From an uncultured Gammaproteobacteria bacterium (GTDB lineage: Bacteria; Pseudomonadota; Gammaproteobacteria; Coxiellales; Coxiellaceae), in the NCBI GenBank assembly GCA_902581285.1, contig CACHNP010000015.1:1-41450 (forward strand): a stretch of DNA of 41,450 bases. The letters are read 5' to 3'. The notes beneath the pieces were generated by a model, which saw only the letters and a list, made by a program, of their open reading frames with translations, was not told the DNA's origin and did no database searches. The position numbers were made by a program, and so were the translations under genes. Positions 19,500 to 27,444 of this stretch are shown here, one piece after another (the first letter of the stretch is position 1; every line of letters begins with the position of its first letter).

Positions 19500-21113
19500 C
19501 TAACTCATCATGACTGACTTGACTGTGAATGCAATCCAAATCCCGACTAAGATAATCCCGGCAACGAGGTAGCGGCTCTTTATAGTCTTCACAGCGCTAG
19601 CGCTGGTTGGTTTTTGCAGCAGACCTTCGTACTGATACGCCTTAAGACGAGACTGAATATGCGCGATAGAATCCAGTGTGACGCCAATGACGATATAAAG
19701 TGACGTTCCGCCAAAGTAAAAAGGAGCATTCGCCTTCGCTATCAGTACGTCTGGTAACAGCAAAGCTAAGGCAAGCACAATACCGCCAAAGAAGCTAAGT
19801 GTGGTGGTTATCTGGTTTACCAATAAGGCGGTGCTTGCGCCTGGTCTAACTCCAGGAATGAAGCCACCGTGTTCTTTTAAATTATCCGCTGTGTCTTCGG
19901 CATTGAAAACTATTTTGGTGTAAAACACCGAAAAAGCGACAATTAACAGGCCATACAGTAAGCAATATCCCCAACTGCCGTACTGCAGTAACTCGGCCAG
20001 TGATTGCATTAATGGGGAATGGAGATTCATGGTATCACTGAACATGCGTAGGGTGAGGAGTGGCAGTAACAGAATGCTGCTCGCAAAAATAGGGGGTATC
20101 ACGCCGGCTGGATTGAGTCTCAATGGAAGATGCGTTGATTGCCCTCCGTATACTTTACTTCCAACGTTTCTTTTGGGGTATTGGACAGGAAGTCTGAATT
20201 GACTCATTATGATCCAGTAATAGAGGAAGACTGCGTAGATCATCACGGCAGATCCGAAAAATTCCCCTATGCCGGGTATGAAAAGAATAATGAAGGGCAG
20301 AGCCGCAAGCAGTATGCGAAAGGCGAAGGCGGTTAATCCTTGTGTGAGGAATGAGAAAGCCGTTGTCTGAGGGGTGTTTAAAAAAGCGACTTCAGCGATG
20401 GTCATGCCGTGACTTTTTGCCGATAGCATAGAGCTGTTCATCATTTTCTTGTATAGCCCATAGGTGATGGCTAGCGTAACAACGCCAAAGACGAACCATG
20501 GCATGGCAGGTATTTCGCCCATGCGCATCAACTCAAAGGTGGAAAGTACTGCTCTCGGTACTTCCGCTATAATACCCGCCGCGATAATAAGACTGATTCC
20601 ATTGCCAATACCGTGCTCGGTTATCTTTTCTCCAATATACAGCAAGAGAATGGTCCCTAGGACAAATGTGAGTATCACCGAAATCATGCTAACTTGGCTC
20701 GGTAGGTAAGGCGAGATGGTGATGAGGTCTTGTGAGTCAAGGCCAAAGTATAACCCGGTGGCTTGAATAAGAGCGATCACCAGCGTGAGATAACGTGTTT
20801 GTTGATTGATGCGTCGACGACCCGCTTTAGTGCGCCGGGAGTCATGGCTTGCTAAAAGTTGCATGATAATGGATGCCTCGATGTATGGCATAACGCCCAA
20901 TGCGCCCATGCTCATTCTCGACAGGGCTCCACCTGAGAACATATTAAACATGCCTAAAAGGCCGTTCTCGTAATGTTTGATAAGCGCTTCGAGTTGTAGA
21001 GGGTCAATCCCAACGACAGGCATGACTGTTATCAATCGATATACCAAGAGCATTAAAATGGTAAAGAGGATTCGGTTGCGCAATTCGCGGTTTTTGGAAA
21101 GGTGTTGAATCAT
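19500..21113 (-). CDS. Atypical SecY-like translocase protein with extra segments
   Basis: The protein matches the SecY channel family: VVGIDPLQL, FNMFSGGALSRMSMGALGVMPYI, GIGNGISLIIAAGI, QSTHLPLRLNPAGVIPPIFASS, ADNLKEHGGFIPGVRPG and FYFGGTSLYI. It is 537 residues, against 443 in E. coli. Between the GIGNGIS and QSTHLPL motifs lie 164 residues where E. coli has 86, so about 78 extra residues precede the usual transmembrane helix 5 segment; they include two added hydrophobic stretches (about 206-221 and 263-285). The C-terminus adds roughly 27 residues with one more membrane helix (516-531). The gene stands alone, not in a ribosomal protein operon, converging on the second dotA. Whether it is the main SecY or an accessory one is unknown. 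Confidence 0.85.
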   Translation of the reverse strand: MIQHLSKNRELRNRILFTILMLLVYRLITVMPVVGIDPLQLEALIKHYENGLLGMFNMFSGGALSRMSMGALGVMPYIEASIIMQLLASHDSRRTKAGRRRINQQTRYLTLVIALIQATGLYFGLDSQDLITISPYLPSQVSMISVILTFVLGTILLLYIGEKITEHGIGNGISLIIAAGIIAEVPRAVLSTFELMRMGEIPAMPWFVFGVVTLAITYGLYKKMMNSSMLSAKSHGMTIAEVAFLNTPQTTAFSFLTQGLTAFAFRILLAALPFIILFIPGIGEFFGSAVMIYAVFLYYWIIMSQFRLPVQYPKRNVGSKVYGGQSTHLPLRLNPAGVIPPIFASSILLLPLLTLRMFSDTMNLHSPLMQSLAELLQYGSWGYCLLYGLLIVAFSVFYTKIVFNAEDTADNLKEHGGFIPGVRPGASTALLVNQITTTLSFFGGIVLALALLLPDVLIAKANAPFYFGGTSLYIVIGVTLDSIAHIQSRLKAYQYEGLLQKPTSASAVKTIKSRYLVAGIILVGIWIAFTVKSVMMS

Positions 21114-21350
21114 GTTGACGGGTCTCCTTTTTCGCTGTGATCACGTCGCTATTGTGTGCTGTGGTGATTGGGTTTTCATGAGACTGAATTCAGTCTTTGG
21201 TCTCAAGGTGAGTTGGCCCTTTTTTATCACCTACTTTATGCTAGCAATTTATACCACGCTTTGCAGCAAAACAGACCGCGGTGAGTAAAAAAATGGATTA
21301 AGGGACAAAGAGTTACCGATTTTTGGGGGTGGTGTGAGGATGGGGTGGAA

Positions 21351-21427
21351 TGGTGGGCCTTGTAGGACTTGAACCTACGACCAATGGATTATGAGTCCAC
21401 TGCTCTAACCAACTGAGCTAAAGGCCC
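21351..21427 (-). tRNA. ileX: tRNA-Ile2 with CAU anticodon
   Basis: A 77-base cloverleaf on the minus strand, with the 3' CCA encoded. The acceptor stem pairs GGGCCTT with AAGGCCC; the D-arm has AGCTCAGTTGGTTAGAGC, the anticodon loop CTCATAA, and the T-arm GTTCAAGTC. The anticodon is CAT. The overall sequence resembles E. coli ileX (tRNA-Ile2, whose C34 is changed to lysidine by TilS to read AUA) rather than the initiator or elongator Met tRNAs. It lies between the SecY-like gene and an accessory region; no repeat of its 3' end was noticed nearby. Confidence 0.93.
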
Positions 21428-21907
21428 GGCAATTGAAAATGTATTCTAATACGTTGTTGCTCAAAAGTGAAGTTATAATTCCTGGAGTGTTGAAACGGTT
21501 GAGCGGTTTTTTGTCAAAATTCAGTCGGCATTGAGAGTTTATCTTAAGTTTGACCGGGTGAGTCAAAACAGAACAGAAGTTGGCTCAGCTGGCTAGTTTA
21601 ATACGAAAAAACCAAGCCAATGTTCATGTTCTTTTCATGGAATATAGCGTTGATAAAAGAATGCTTGGTTGACACTGCTCAGAACACGAGTGGTGTTGTT
21701 GTTCCGAGGCAGTTGGTACGTCAACTCAAGACTCAATCACGTTATTTCGTCGACGGCCTCGTCGCGGCAATTGGCGGCGAATGAGGAGTGATATGGTTGT
21801 GGTTTTTAATTTATTGTTAATTATCATGGCAATTTTTACAGTATATATTACTTATATCGATCACGAAGCCGTGATACAATCAAATCAAAAATTCAGGGGG
21901 TATTTGT
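21428..21907. other. 480-base spacer before the ankyrin gene; two possible small ORFs
   Basis: No confident gene lies here. Two short plus-strand ORFs are visible. One at 21620-21784 (54 codons, no ribosome binding site) ends KTQSRYFVDGLVAAIGGE. The other at 21793-21942 (49 codons, start ATG 5 bases after GAGGAG) begins with a hydrophobic MVVVFNLLLIIMAIFTVYIT and overlaps the first 35 bases of the ankyrin gene. The second looks like a membrane-leader peptide but may be chance. An inverted repeat AACCAAGC/GCTTGGTT at 21610-21670 could fold. Confidence 0.4.
21805..21824 (+). promoter_or_regulatory. Weak PmrA-box-like repeat upstream of the ankyrin gene
   Basis: The sequence tTTAAtttAttgTTAAttaT has two TTAA half-sites at the same 11-base period as the PmrA consensus, with 10 of 14 defined positions matching. 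A possible -10 box, TATATT, lies at 21844-21849. The region is very AT-rich, so this is only suggestive. Confidence 0.25.
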
Positions 21908-23482
21908 ATGGGAACCATTTGGGATCAAATCATCGCTGGTAAATACGATGACGCTACACATTTCATCGAGGCGTTAAGCGTGCCTGCGCTCACAGCAGAG
22001 CGTGCGGAAAAATTAGATGAGCAGCGTAACGCGAGCAACCAAGACCCTTTATTTTCAGGATACGTTGGATTAACGCCATTGCAAATGGCTGCGGTCAATC
22101 ATGAGGTCAATCTGTTTAAGCACTTGGCTGGCCTAATAAACAAGCTAGATGCGAACAGCGATTCGTTCAATGAGAACCTTAAACAGGTTTATGCGTTACT
22201 TTCAGCGTCTTATCAATTCAAACCTTACGAGGGCTTTCAGGCGGCTCACTTTGCCACTTATGGTGGCTTCCATGAAATTGTTAAATGCATTGTTGATATT
22301 GACGGTGTTTTGCAAAAGCATCTCAATAGCACAGAGTCGCTGTTGCAGATTGAAGCATCTAATATGGGTGAATGCGGTCTTCTTGGTTTTACCCTTGCTT
22401 TTCGTGTTGATGATTTTAAGATACTTAACCTGTTGGTTAATGCCAATAACATTAATCAATCGATGAATACCCAAGGGGATACGCCTCTTATTTATTGTAT
22501 ACAGCAATGCTCGGGTATGGAAATCATTGATTGGCTCTTGCGACAAGATGGGATGGATGTTAACACGTGGTCCTCTGGTTGGATGGAGACTAACGCACTG
22601 TGTGCCGCAGTTGTTGCGGAAAGAGAGGATGTGGTGGATAGGCTGTTGTCTATCCCAAGCCTTTGTATCAACAACATCATGGGTCTGTATGAAAATTGCG
22701 GGCACATTGCTGTTAGAAACAATCAACACGGTGTTTTAAAAAAACTGTTGAATTATCAGCTTAAAGACACTCAGACGCAATTAAAGGTTAATGGCTACTC
22801 GGTGGCTGATTACCGAAAGCCCGGTCATGAGAAGCTTGCAGCCTACCACAAGGCGAAACCATTGCTTGTTTTAGCAGTAGAGGAGAATAAGCCGAAGATG
22901 GTGGAGGTGCTGTTGCAATGCTCGCGAGTTGATGTGAATGTTGATAACGGTTCAGCATTGAAGATCGCGCTTCAGAAAGACTTCATTGAGATCGCTGTGC
23001 AGTTAATTGAAGACAAGAGAACAGAAGTGAACTGTTTTCTTCCTGAGCGCACAACATGGCTTGATCTGAAGTTGGCTCTGCTCGGTCGTGAGTCGGCAAA
23101 GCAAGAGAAAACATACTTCACGCCTCTGCATGCAGCTGTGAAAGACGGTAATCTTAAGATTATAAAGGCTTTGTTAGAACGATCCGATGTCGAGGTCAAT
23201 GTGCCAGCAGTGTCTTTTTTAAAACAGGATCGCGATGGTGTTTTAAAGGGTTTGAAAACGGATTGGGGTACGGAGCTGCATACTGCCGCGAGTAATCGTG
23301 ACCCGAATATCGCTCGAAATATGTATCATTTGCTAAGTCGAGACCCTCGTGTCAACCCTGATCTTAAAGACAAGGAAGGTCAGACCCCCATGGGAGCACT
23401 AAAGGATCGAGGGGATTATCCGCTCGCCTCGTTTGATGGGGTTGGGCTTCCTGCGCCCAGTAAAGGACCCTCTAAAGGGTGA
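21908..23482 (+). CDS. Ankyrin-repeat protein, candidate Dot/Icm effector
   Basis: The 524-residue soluble protein has about ten ankyrin-like repeats from residue 50 to 500, for example GLTPLQMAAVNHEVNLFKHL, GDTPLIYCIQQCSGMEIIDW, KPLLVLAVEENKPKMVEVLL and FTPLHAAVKDGNLKIIKALL. Several repeats end in DVN or EVN, a sign of duplication of one ancestor. There is no signal peptide or membrane helix. The start follows CAGGGGG. The C-terminus GDYPLASFDGVGLPAPSKG PSKG reappears in two fragments downstream. Ankyrin proteins in Legionella and Coxiella are often Dot/Icm effectors acting on host proteins; here that is inferred from family and locus. The last codons form a short hairpin (ACCCT-CTAA-AGGGT) followed by T-rich DNA, possibly the terminator. 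Confidence 0.85.
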   Translation: MGTIWDQIIAGKYDDATHFIEALSVPALTAERAEKLDEQRNASNQDPLFSGYVGLTPLQMAAVNHEVNLFKHLAGLINKLDANSDSFNENLKQVYALLSASYQFKPYEGFQAAHFATYGGFHEIVKCIVDIDGVLQKHLNSTESLLQIEASNMGECGLLGFTLAFRVDDFKILNLLVNANNINQSMNTQGDTPLIYCIQQCSGMEIIDWLLRQDGMDVNTWSSGWMETNALCAAVVAEREDVVDRLLSIPSLCINNIMGLYENCGHIAVRNNQHGVLKKLLNYQLKDTQTQLKVNGYSVADYRKPGHEKLAAYHKAKPLLVLAVEENKPKMVEVLLQCSRVDVNVDNGSALKIALQKDFIEIAVQLIEDKRTEVNCFLPERTTWLDLKLALLGRESAKQEKTYFTPLHAAVKDGNLKIIKALLERSDVEVNVPAVSFLKQDRDGVLKGLKTDWGTELHTAASNRDPNIARNMYHLLSRDPRVNPDLKDKEGQTPMGALKDRGDYPLASFDGVGLPAPSKGPSKG

Positions 23483-23522
23483 TTTTATTTTGGTACTTGG
23501 TTGATAGCTCAGAAGAGAGTTT

Positions 23523-24077
23523 TTATTTCCGGATCCTCTGTAAATAAGTTTCGTGTGACATAGACTTATCTTGACATTCTTCTGATTTGCCGAGGAATTG
23601 ACAAAAAGCTTTAGAGCATTCTTTACTCGCTAGTTCTTTATCTTCCTTAGTCAATGGTGGGGTAAAATAATTAGCAACATAATAAGACACGTCGTCTTTA
23701 GTTAGTTCAGCTATATCAATACTCATAGTTTCAAATCTACTCTTCATTTTTTTTACTTTCTCCATTTCACGTATAGAATCAACTAAGATCTTACACTTTG
23801 GATACTGAAGAGGTATTTTTAGCCAGGTATCATATGATACAACATAATTTTCAGGTTCAGTATCGATATCATAATCGAATAAATTGATCGGCTCATAATT
23901 ATCCTTAACACATTTCACATTGTAAAATGTTCTCGCAACGGCTTTTTTCTTTATTGTGCCTTTTAAGCTGTTGCAATATTGTTCAATTGACTTGGGTACG
24001 ATACGATCATTAGCCGTCACCAAGTTCAACATTAGGGTAAACACACTGAATACGAGTATTTTTGTCATTGTTCTCAT
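23523..24077 (-). CDS. Secreted hypothetical protein, six cysteines
   Basis: I do not recognise this 184-residue protein. It has a clear signal peptide (MTKILVFSVFTLMLNLVTA) and a mature part with six cysteines, lysine- and glutamate-rich helical stretches, and a C-terminus KAFCQFLGKSEECQDK. An even number of cysteines in an exported protein suggests disulfide bonds formed in the periplasm or outside. The start ATG lies 7 bases after AGGAG. The gene is markedly AT-rich relative to its neighbours, which may mean recent acquisition. It points leftward, towards the end of the ankyrin gene, 40 bases away. Confidence 0.65.
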   Translation of the reverse strand: MRTMTKILVFSVFTLMLNLVTANDRIVPKSIEQYCNSLKGTIKKKAVARTFYNVKCVKDNYEPINLFDYDIDTEPENYVVSYDTWLKIPLQYPKCKILVDSIREMEKVKKMKSRFETMSIDIAELTKDDVSYYVANYFTPPLTKEDKELASKECSKAFCQFLGKSEECQDKSMSHETYLQRIRK

Positions 24078-24359
24078 GGTTCTCTCCTGCTTACTTTTAT
24101 ACGGCAGTTATAGCCTATTTTAGAAAAAAAACAAGTTTTTTATATTTATTAAAATCAATGCTTTATGATATTTTTCTGGTATTTAAGATTGAGATACTTT
24201 TTTGCTAGTGGTTACCGTGGTTCTGGCGTTTTTAACCTGTTTATTTGCTCGTCTTGTGCTGTTTTCCTAAGTTAGAGTAAAGAACGTGGGGCGTGTTTGC
24301 TTGCGCGTTGATTGACACGTATTCTTCAGTCGTTCAATGAGTAATGCCAAGCCGGGTCG
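24078..24359. other. AT-rich spacer with no gene seen
   Basis: This 282-base stretch must hold the promoter of the leftward secreted protein. I see no ORF with a ribosome binding site, RNA gene or repeat in it. It may be decayed remains of the ankyrin paralogue whose 3' end survives next to it, but no matching ankyrin sequence was recognised. Confidence 0.4.
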
Positions 24360-24517
24360 ATCATTTGCTAAGTCGTGACCCTCGTGTCGACCCTGGTCTT
24401 AAAGGCGAGAATGATCAGACTCCAATGGGGCAACTAAAAAATCGAGGGGATTATCCGCTCGCCTCGTTTGACGGAGTTGAGCTTCCTGCGCCCAGTAAAG
24501 GACCCTCAAAAGGGTGA
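24360..24517 (+). pseudogene. 3' remnant of a second ankyrin-repeat gene
   Basis: This 158-base fragment closely repeats the end of the ankyrin gene (23325-23482), with roughly 90 percent identity by eye. In frame it reads HLLSRDPRVDPGLKGENDQ, then TPMGQLKNRGDYPLASFDG, then VELPAPSKGPSKG and a TGA stop, against HLLSRDPRVNPDLKDKEGQ in the intact gene. No start codon or upstream ankyrin repeats accompany it, so it is a truncated paralogue or a partial duplication. The hairpin at the stop (ACCCT-CAAA-AGGGT) is kept as well. Confidence 0.85.
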
Positions 24518-24683
24518 TGTTATTCTAGTGAGCAGCTGATAGCGAGTTTCATGATCTCTTGAGATTTGGAATCGTCTCATACAACGTTTTTGGTATGGCT
24601 CTTCGGACTATGGATTGCAGAGTTTAAGTTATTCATAAAAAAGCTGCGAGGAAATTTTAAACGTTTTATAAAAAACTGACCGC

Positions 24684-24974
24684 TTACTTTGCTTCTGGCA
24701 GAAGTATATCAACGTTATCGCGCACACTCTCCGGAACCTTACGGTGCCACGGTACGATTCGAAATGTGCCCTGATGCCACTTGAGTATTTTCAGTATTGC
24801 CTCTGTGTTGCATTGCTGCACTTTTGTCTCAGTATTATTCGACTCCTTTAGGCAGGTTTCTAGTTTGTCTTCTATGCCTTCTGCATATCTTCTTTCTTCG
24901 ATACCCCAGGTGGAGTGGGTGGTCATAAATGTAAACAATGAGATCGTTGCGAGTAGTAGCCTTCGTGATTGCAT
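24684..24974 (-). CDS. Small secreted hypothetical protein
   Basis: This 96-residue ORF has a signal peptide (RRLLLATISLFTFMTTHSTWG) and a short charged mature part with two cysteines (ETCLKES and QQCNTEA) that could form one disulfide. The C-terminal part, WHQGTFRIVPWHRKVPESV, has two tryptophans and is not recognised. The ribosome binding site (CGAGAAACAAAT) is weak. It could be a real exported protein or a chance ORF; the signal peptide and spaced cysteines favour a gene. Nothing around it tells its job. Confidence 0.5.
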   Translation of the reverse strand: MQSRRLLLATISLFTFMTTHSTWGIEERRYAEGIEDKLETCLKESNNTETKVQQCNTEAILKILKWHQGTFRIVPWHRKVPESVRDNVDILLPEAK

Positions 24975-25261
24975 ATTTGTTTCTCGTTATGTGCACAATT
25001 TTTATCGTAAATTATCTTGCCACACTTATCTACAGTTTTGTCGAAAATTAACGTGTTAAAAGCAATAGTGTCTATTGTTTTATTCCTTATTATCAAAGTA
25101 ACCGGAAAGAGTGGGGTAGGTAAGATTGGGGATTGTCCTTGAATGTGGGCGAATAAGCTATCTGATCCACTTTGAGCTTTAACTCAGGATTAGTAAAGAT
25201 AGATATGTCTAACGTGCGGTCGCGCAATAAGATAACACACTATGGTAACACAGGGGGTTGC
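24975..25261. other. Spacer with no gene seen
   Basis: A 287-base AT-rich stretch between the small secreted protein and the third ankyrin-tail fragment. No ORF with plausible translation signals, no RNA gene and no clear repeat was found. It should contain the promoter of the leftward secreted protein. Confidence 0.4.
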
Positions 25262-25366
25262 ATGAATGATCAAGAGGATTATTCACTCGCTTCGTTTGAT
25301 GGGGTTGAGCGGTCACCACATCAATGGTGCGCTGGCGGTCTTGTTTTGTGTTTGAGTTTAGGGTGA
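25262..25366 (+). pseudogene. Third fragment of the ankyrin-gene tail
   Basis: A 34-codon ORF reads MNDQEDYSLASFDGVER before diverging. Bases 25268-25310 match the stretch of the ankyrin gene encoding DRGDYPLASFDGVG with six or so differences. The rest (SPHQWCAGGLVLCLSLG) is unrelated, and nothing upstream resembles ankyrin sequence. It is a more decayed relic than the 24360 fragment. Confidence 0.65.
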
Positions 25367-25422
25367 CGTTATTCGGTGCTGAGTTTATTAAGGATAATGG
25401 TAGGGTTTTAGTGAGGGTAAAA

Positions 25423-25449
25423 AAAAGCCCCATGATAGCTGGGGCTTTT
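25423..25449 (-). terminator. Intrinsic terminator after rpoD
   Basis: On the minus strand the sequence AAAAGCCCC, a 9-base loop, then GGGGCTTTT continues into further T residues, 8 bases after the rpoD stop. The nine-base stem with four G-C pairs and the U-run is a textbook intrinsic terminator for the leftward rpsU-yqeY-dnaG-rpoD cluster. It could also act weakly on the plus strand. Confidence 0.93.
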
Positions 25450-25457
25450 ATCATAAC

Positions 25458-27311
25458 TTATCGTTCCTCGTCTTGCTCAAGGAAGCTCGTGAGCTTTTCG
25501 GCTCGTGTGGGGTGTCTCAGTTTTCTTAACGCTTTTGCTTCGATCTGACGTATACGCTCTCGCGTGACGTCAAACTGTTTTCCCACCTCTTCAAGTGTGT
25601 GGTCAGTGTTCATGTCGATACCAAATCGCATGCGAAGCACTTTAGCTTCTCGAGGCGTTAATGATCCTAATATTTCTTGTATCGCTTCTTTTAGACCAGA
25701 TTGGTTAGCGAAATCAGACGGTGAAATCGTGTTGGTTGACTCTACAAACTCACCGATGGTGGAATCTTCTTCGTCGCCCACGGGGGTTTGCAGTGAGATA
25801 GGTTCTTTGGATATCTTAAGTACCTTAAGAATTTTATCTTCAGGTAAATCCATCATTCTTGCTAATTCTTCCGGGGAGGGCTCTTGTCCGGTTTCTTGCA
25901 GTATTTGACGACTTAATCGGTTTAACTTGTTAATCGTTTCAATCATGTGTACCGGGATACGAATCGTTCTTGCTTGATCGGCAATGGAGCGAGTGATGGC
26001 TTGTCGTATCCACCACGTGGCATAGGTCGAGAACTTATAACCACGTCGATACTCGAATTTGTCCACGGCCTTCATTAATCCAACGTTACCTTCTTGAATC
26101 AGATCAAGGAACTGTAAGCCTCGGTTAGTGTATTTCTTGGCGATAGAGATAACCAGCCTTAGGTTGGCTTCGATCATTTCTTTTTTAGCGCGGCGCGCTT
26201 TGGCTTCACCAATAGACAGGCGGCGATTGATTTCTTTGATTTCACTAATTTCCAATGAGCAGCTTTCTTGTAAATCAGCCAGTTTTCTTTGGGCGCGTTT
26301 AATTTCTTTTTCAAACATCATCAATGTGCTGGCTTGGTCAGGATGCTGTTCAGCGTACTCGGTTAGCCAGTTGTCGTTGGTTTCATTTTTAGAAAATGAT
26401 GAGATAAAGCTTTTTCTTGGGGTGTCGGCTCTTCTGACCGCGTATTTAAGAATAAATTGCTCGTGTTCTCGAGTTTTTTTAAGCAGTGACCGGATTATGG
26501 AGACACTTTTATTGAGCCTTTTAACGGTCAATTTGAAGATGGAAAAATGCTCAGCGACGTGGCTTAGTGCAGTTTGTGTTTTAGCATGACTGCGTCCGTG
26601 TTTATTGAGAAGTTTGGTGAATTTGTTTTGCAGTGTTCGTAGCTTTTCTATTTGCTCCTCTGTGTAAACGGGGCAAGGTCCATTTTCAAACTCGTCATCT
26701 TTTTTAGCTTCAACTCCATCACCATTTTCGCTTTTATTATCCTTTTCTTCAGCCTTGCTCTTGTTTTCGCTGCTGTCCGTTGCGGTAGATGCTTTGGGTT
26801 TGTCCCTCATTTGCTCTTCTGGGCTAACAAAAAAGCCATTGACCAGATCAAAGACTCTGTTTTCTTCTGGTGGAATTTGGTCGTATTCTTCAATAAAGGA
26901 ATCAATAATGGGCGGGTACTGAGCCAAGGATGACATGACTTGACGGATGCCAGACTCGATTCGTTTGGCAATGATGATTTCACCTTCACGAGTCAGTAGC
27001 TCAACTGTTCCCATTTCTCGCATGTACATTCTGACGGGGTCAGTGGTGCGCGTTTCGCTGGTTAGAATCTCAATCGCGTCTGACATTTCTTCGGTTTCAG
27101 TTTGGTCGGTTGTATTCAAGATAAGCTCATCACCGTCCGGTGTTCGAGGGTATACTTTAATACCAAAATCAGCCAGCCTGCTGATGATGCGTTCCATTTC
27201 ATCCGAATCGGTTAAGTCGTTATCTAACAAGCGCATTAAGTCTTCGTGAATTAAATACCCTTTCCTCTTTGCTTCGCTAAGTAGAGAATTAAAGCCGGTT
27301 TCTTGTGTCAT
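25458..27311 (-). CDS. rpoD: Primary sigma factor RpoD (sigma-70)
   Basis: RpoD is the housekeeping sigma factor. The start used is the ATG giving [21 protein letters not shown] (617 residues), preceded by AAAAGG at suitable spacing; an ORF extension of 36 codons upstream lacks family similarity. Region 1.1 lies at the N-terminus, region 1.2 around [16 protein letters not shown], then a lysine/glutamate-rich nonconserved insert (about 165-225), region 2 ([21 protein letters not shown] to YATWWIRQA), region 3 and the region 4 helix-turn-helix [21 protein letters not shown]. It is the last gene of the leftward macromolecular-synthesis cluster and is followed by a strong terminator. Confidence 0.98.
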   Translation of the reverse strand: MTQETGFNSLLSEAKRKGYLIHEDLMRLLDNDLTDSDEMERIISRLADFGIKVYPRTPDGDELILNTTDQTETEEMSDAIEILTSETRTTDPVRMYMREMGTVELLTREGEIIIAKRIESGIRQVMSSLAQYPPIIDSFIEEYDQIPPEENRVFDLVNGFFVSPEEQMRDKPKASTATDSSENKSKAEEKDNKSENGDGVEAKKDDEFENGPCPVYTEEQIEKLRTLQNKFTKLLNKHGRSHAKTQTALSHVAEHFSIFKLTVKRLNKSVSIIRSLLKKTREHEQFILKYAVRRADTPRKSFISSFSKNETNDNWLTEYAEQHPDQASTLMMFEKEIKRAQRKLADLQESCSLEISEIKEINRRLSIGEAKARRAKKEMIEANLRLVISIAKKYTNRGLQFLDLIQEGNVGLMKAVDKFEYRRGYKFSTYATWWIRQAITRSIADQARTIRIPVHMIETINKLNRLSRQILQETGQEPSPEELARMMDLPEDKILKVLKISKEPISLQTPVGDEEDSTIGEFVESTNTISPSDFANQSGLKEAIQEILGSLTPREAKVLRMRFGIDMNTDHTLEEVGKQFDVTRERIRQIEAKALRKLRHPTRAEKLTSFLEQDEER

Positions 27312-27444
27312 GGATGAGTGCCTTTTTAATTGATTGATTGCTTGTTGATGTGTTGATTTTCGTGTTTTTCTTTTGCCTGTATCTAAATGATACCAACTGG
27401 CTAGTGCGCTATTGTACATCAGAACGGTGCTTTCAATCTAGTAA

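Noticed and set aside
21351-21427. tRNA as an integration site for the neighbouring accessory region
   Set aside because: The accessory genes lie on the 5' side of the tRNA, no integrase is present, and no copy of the tRNA 3' end was seen nearby.
25458-27419. Longer rpoD reading frame starting at 27419
   Set aside because: The extra 36 residues have no sigma-factor similarity, and the downstream ATG matches the usual N-terminus with an AAAAGG site.
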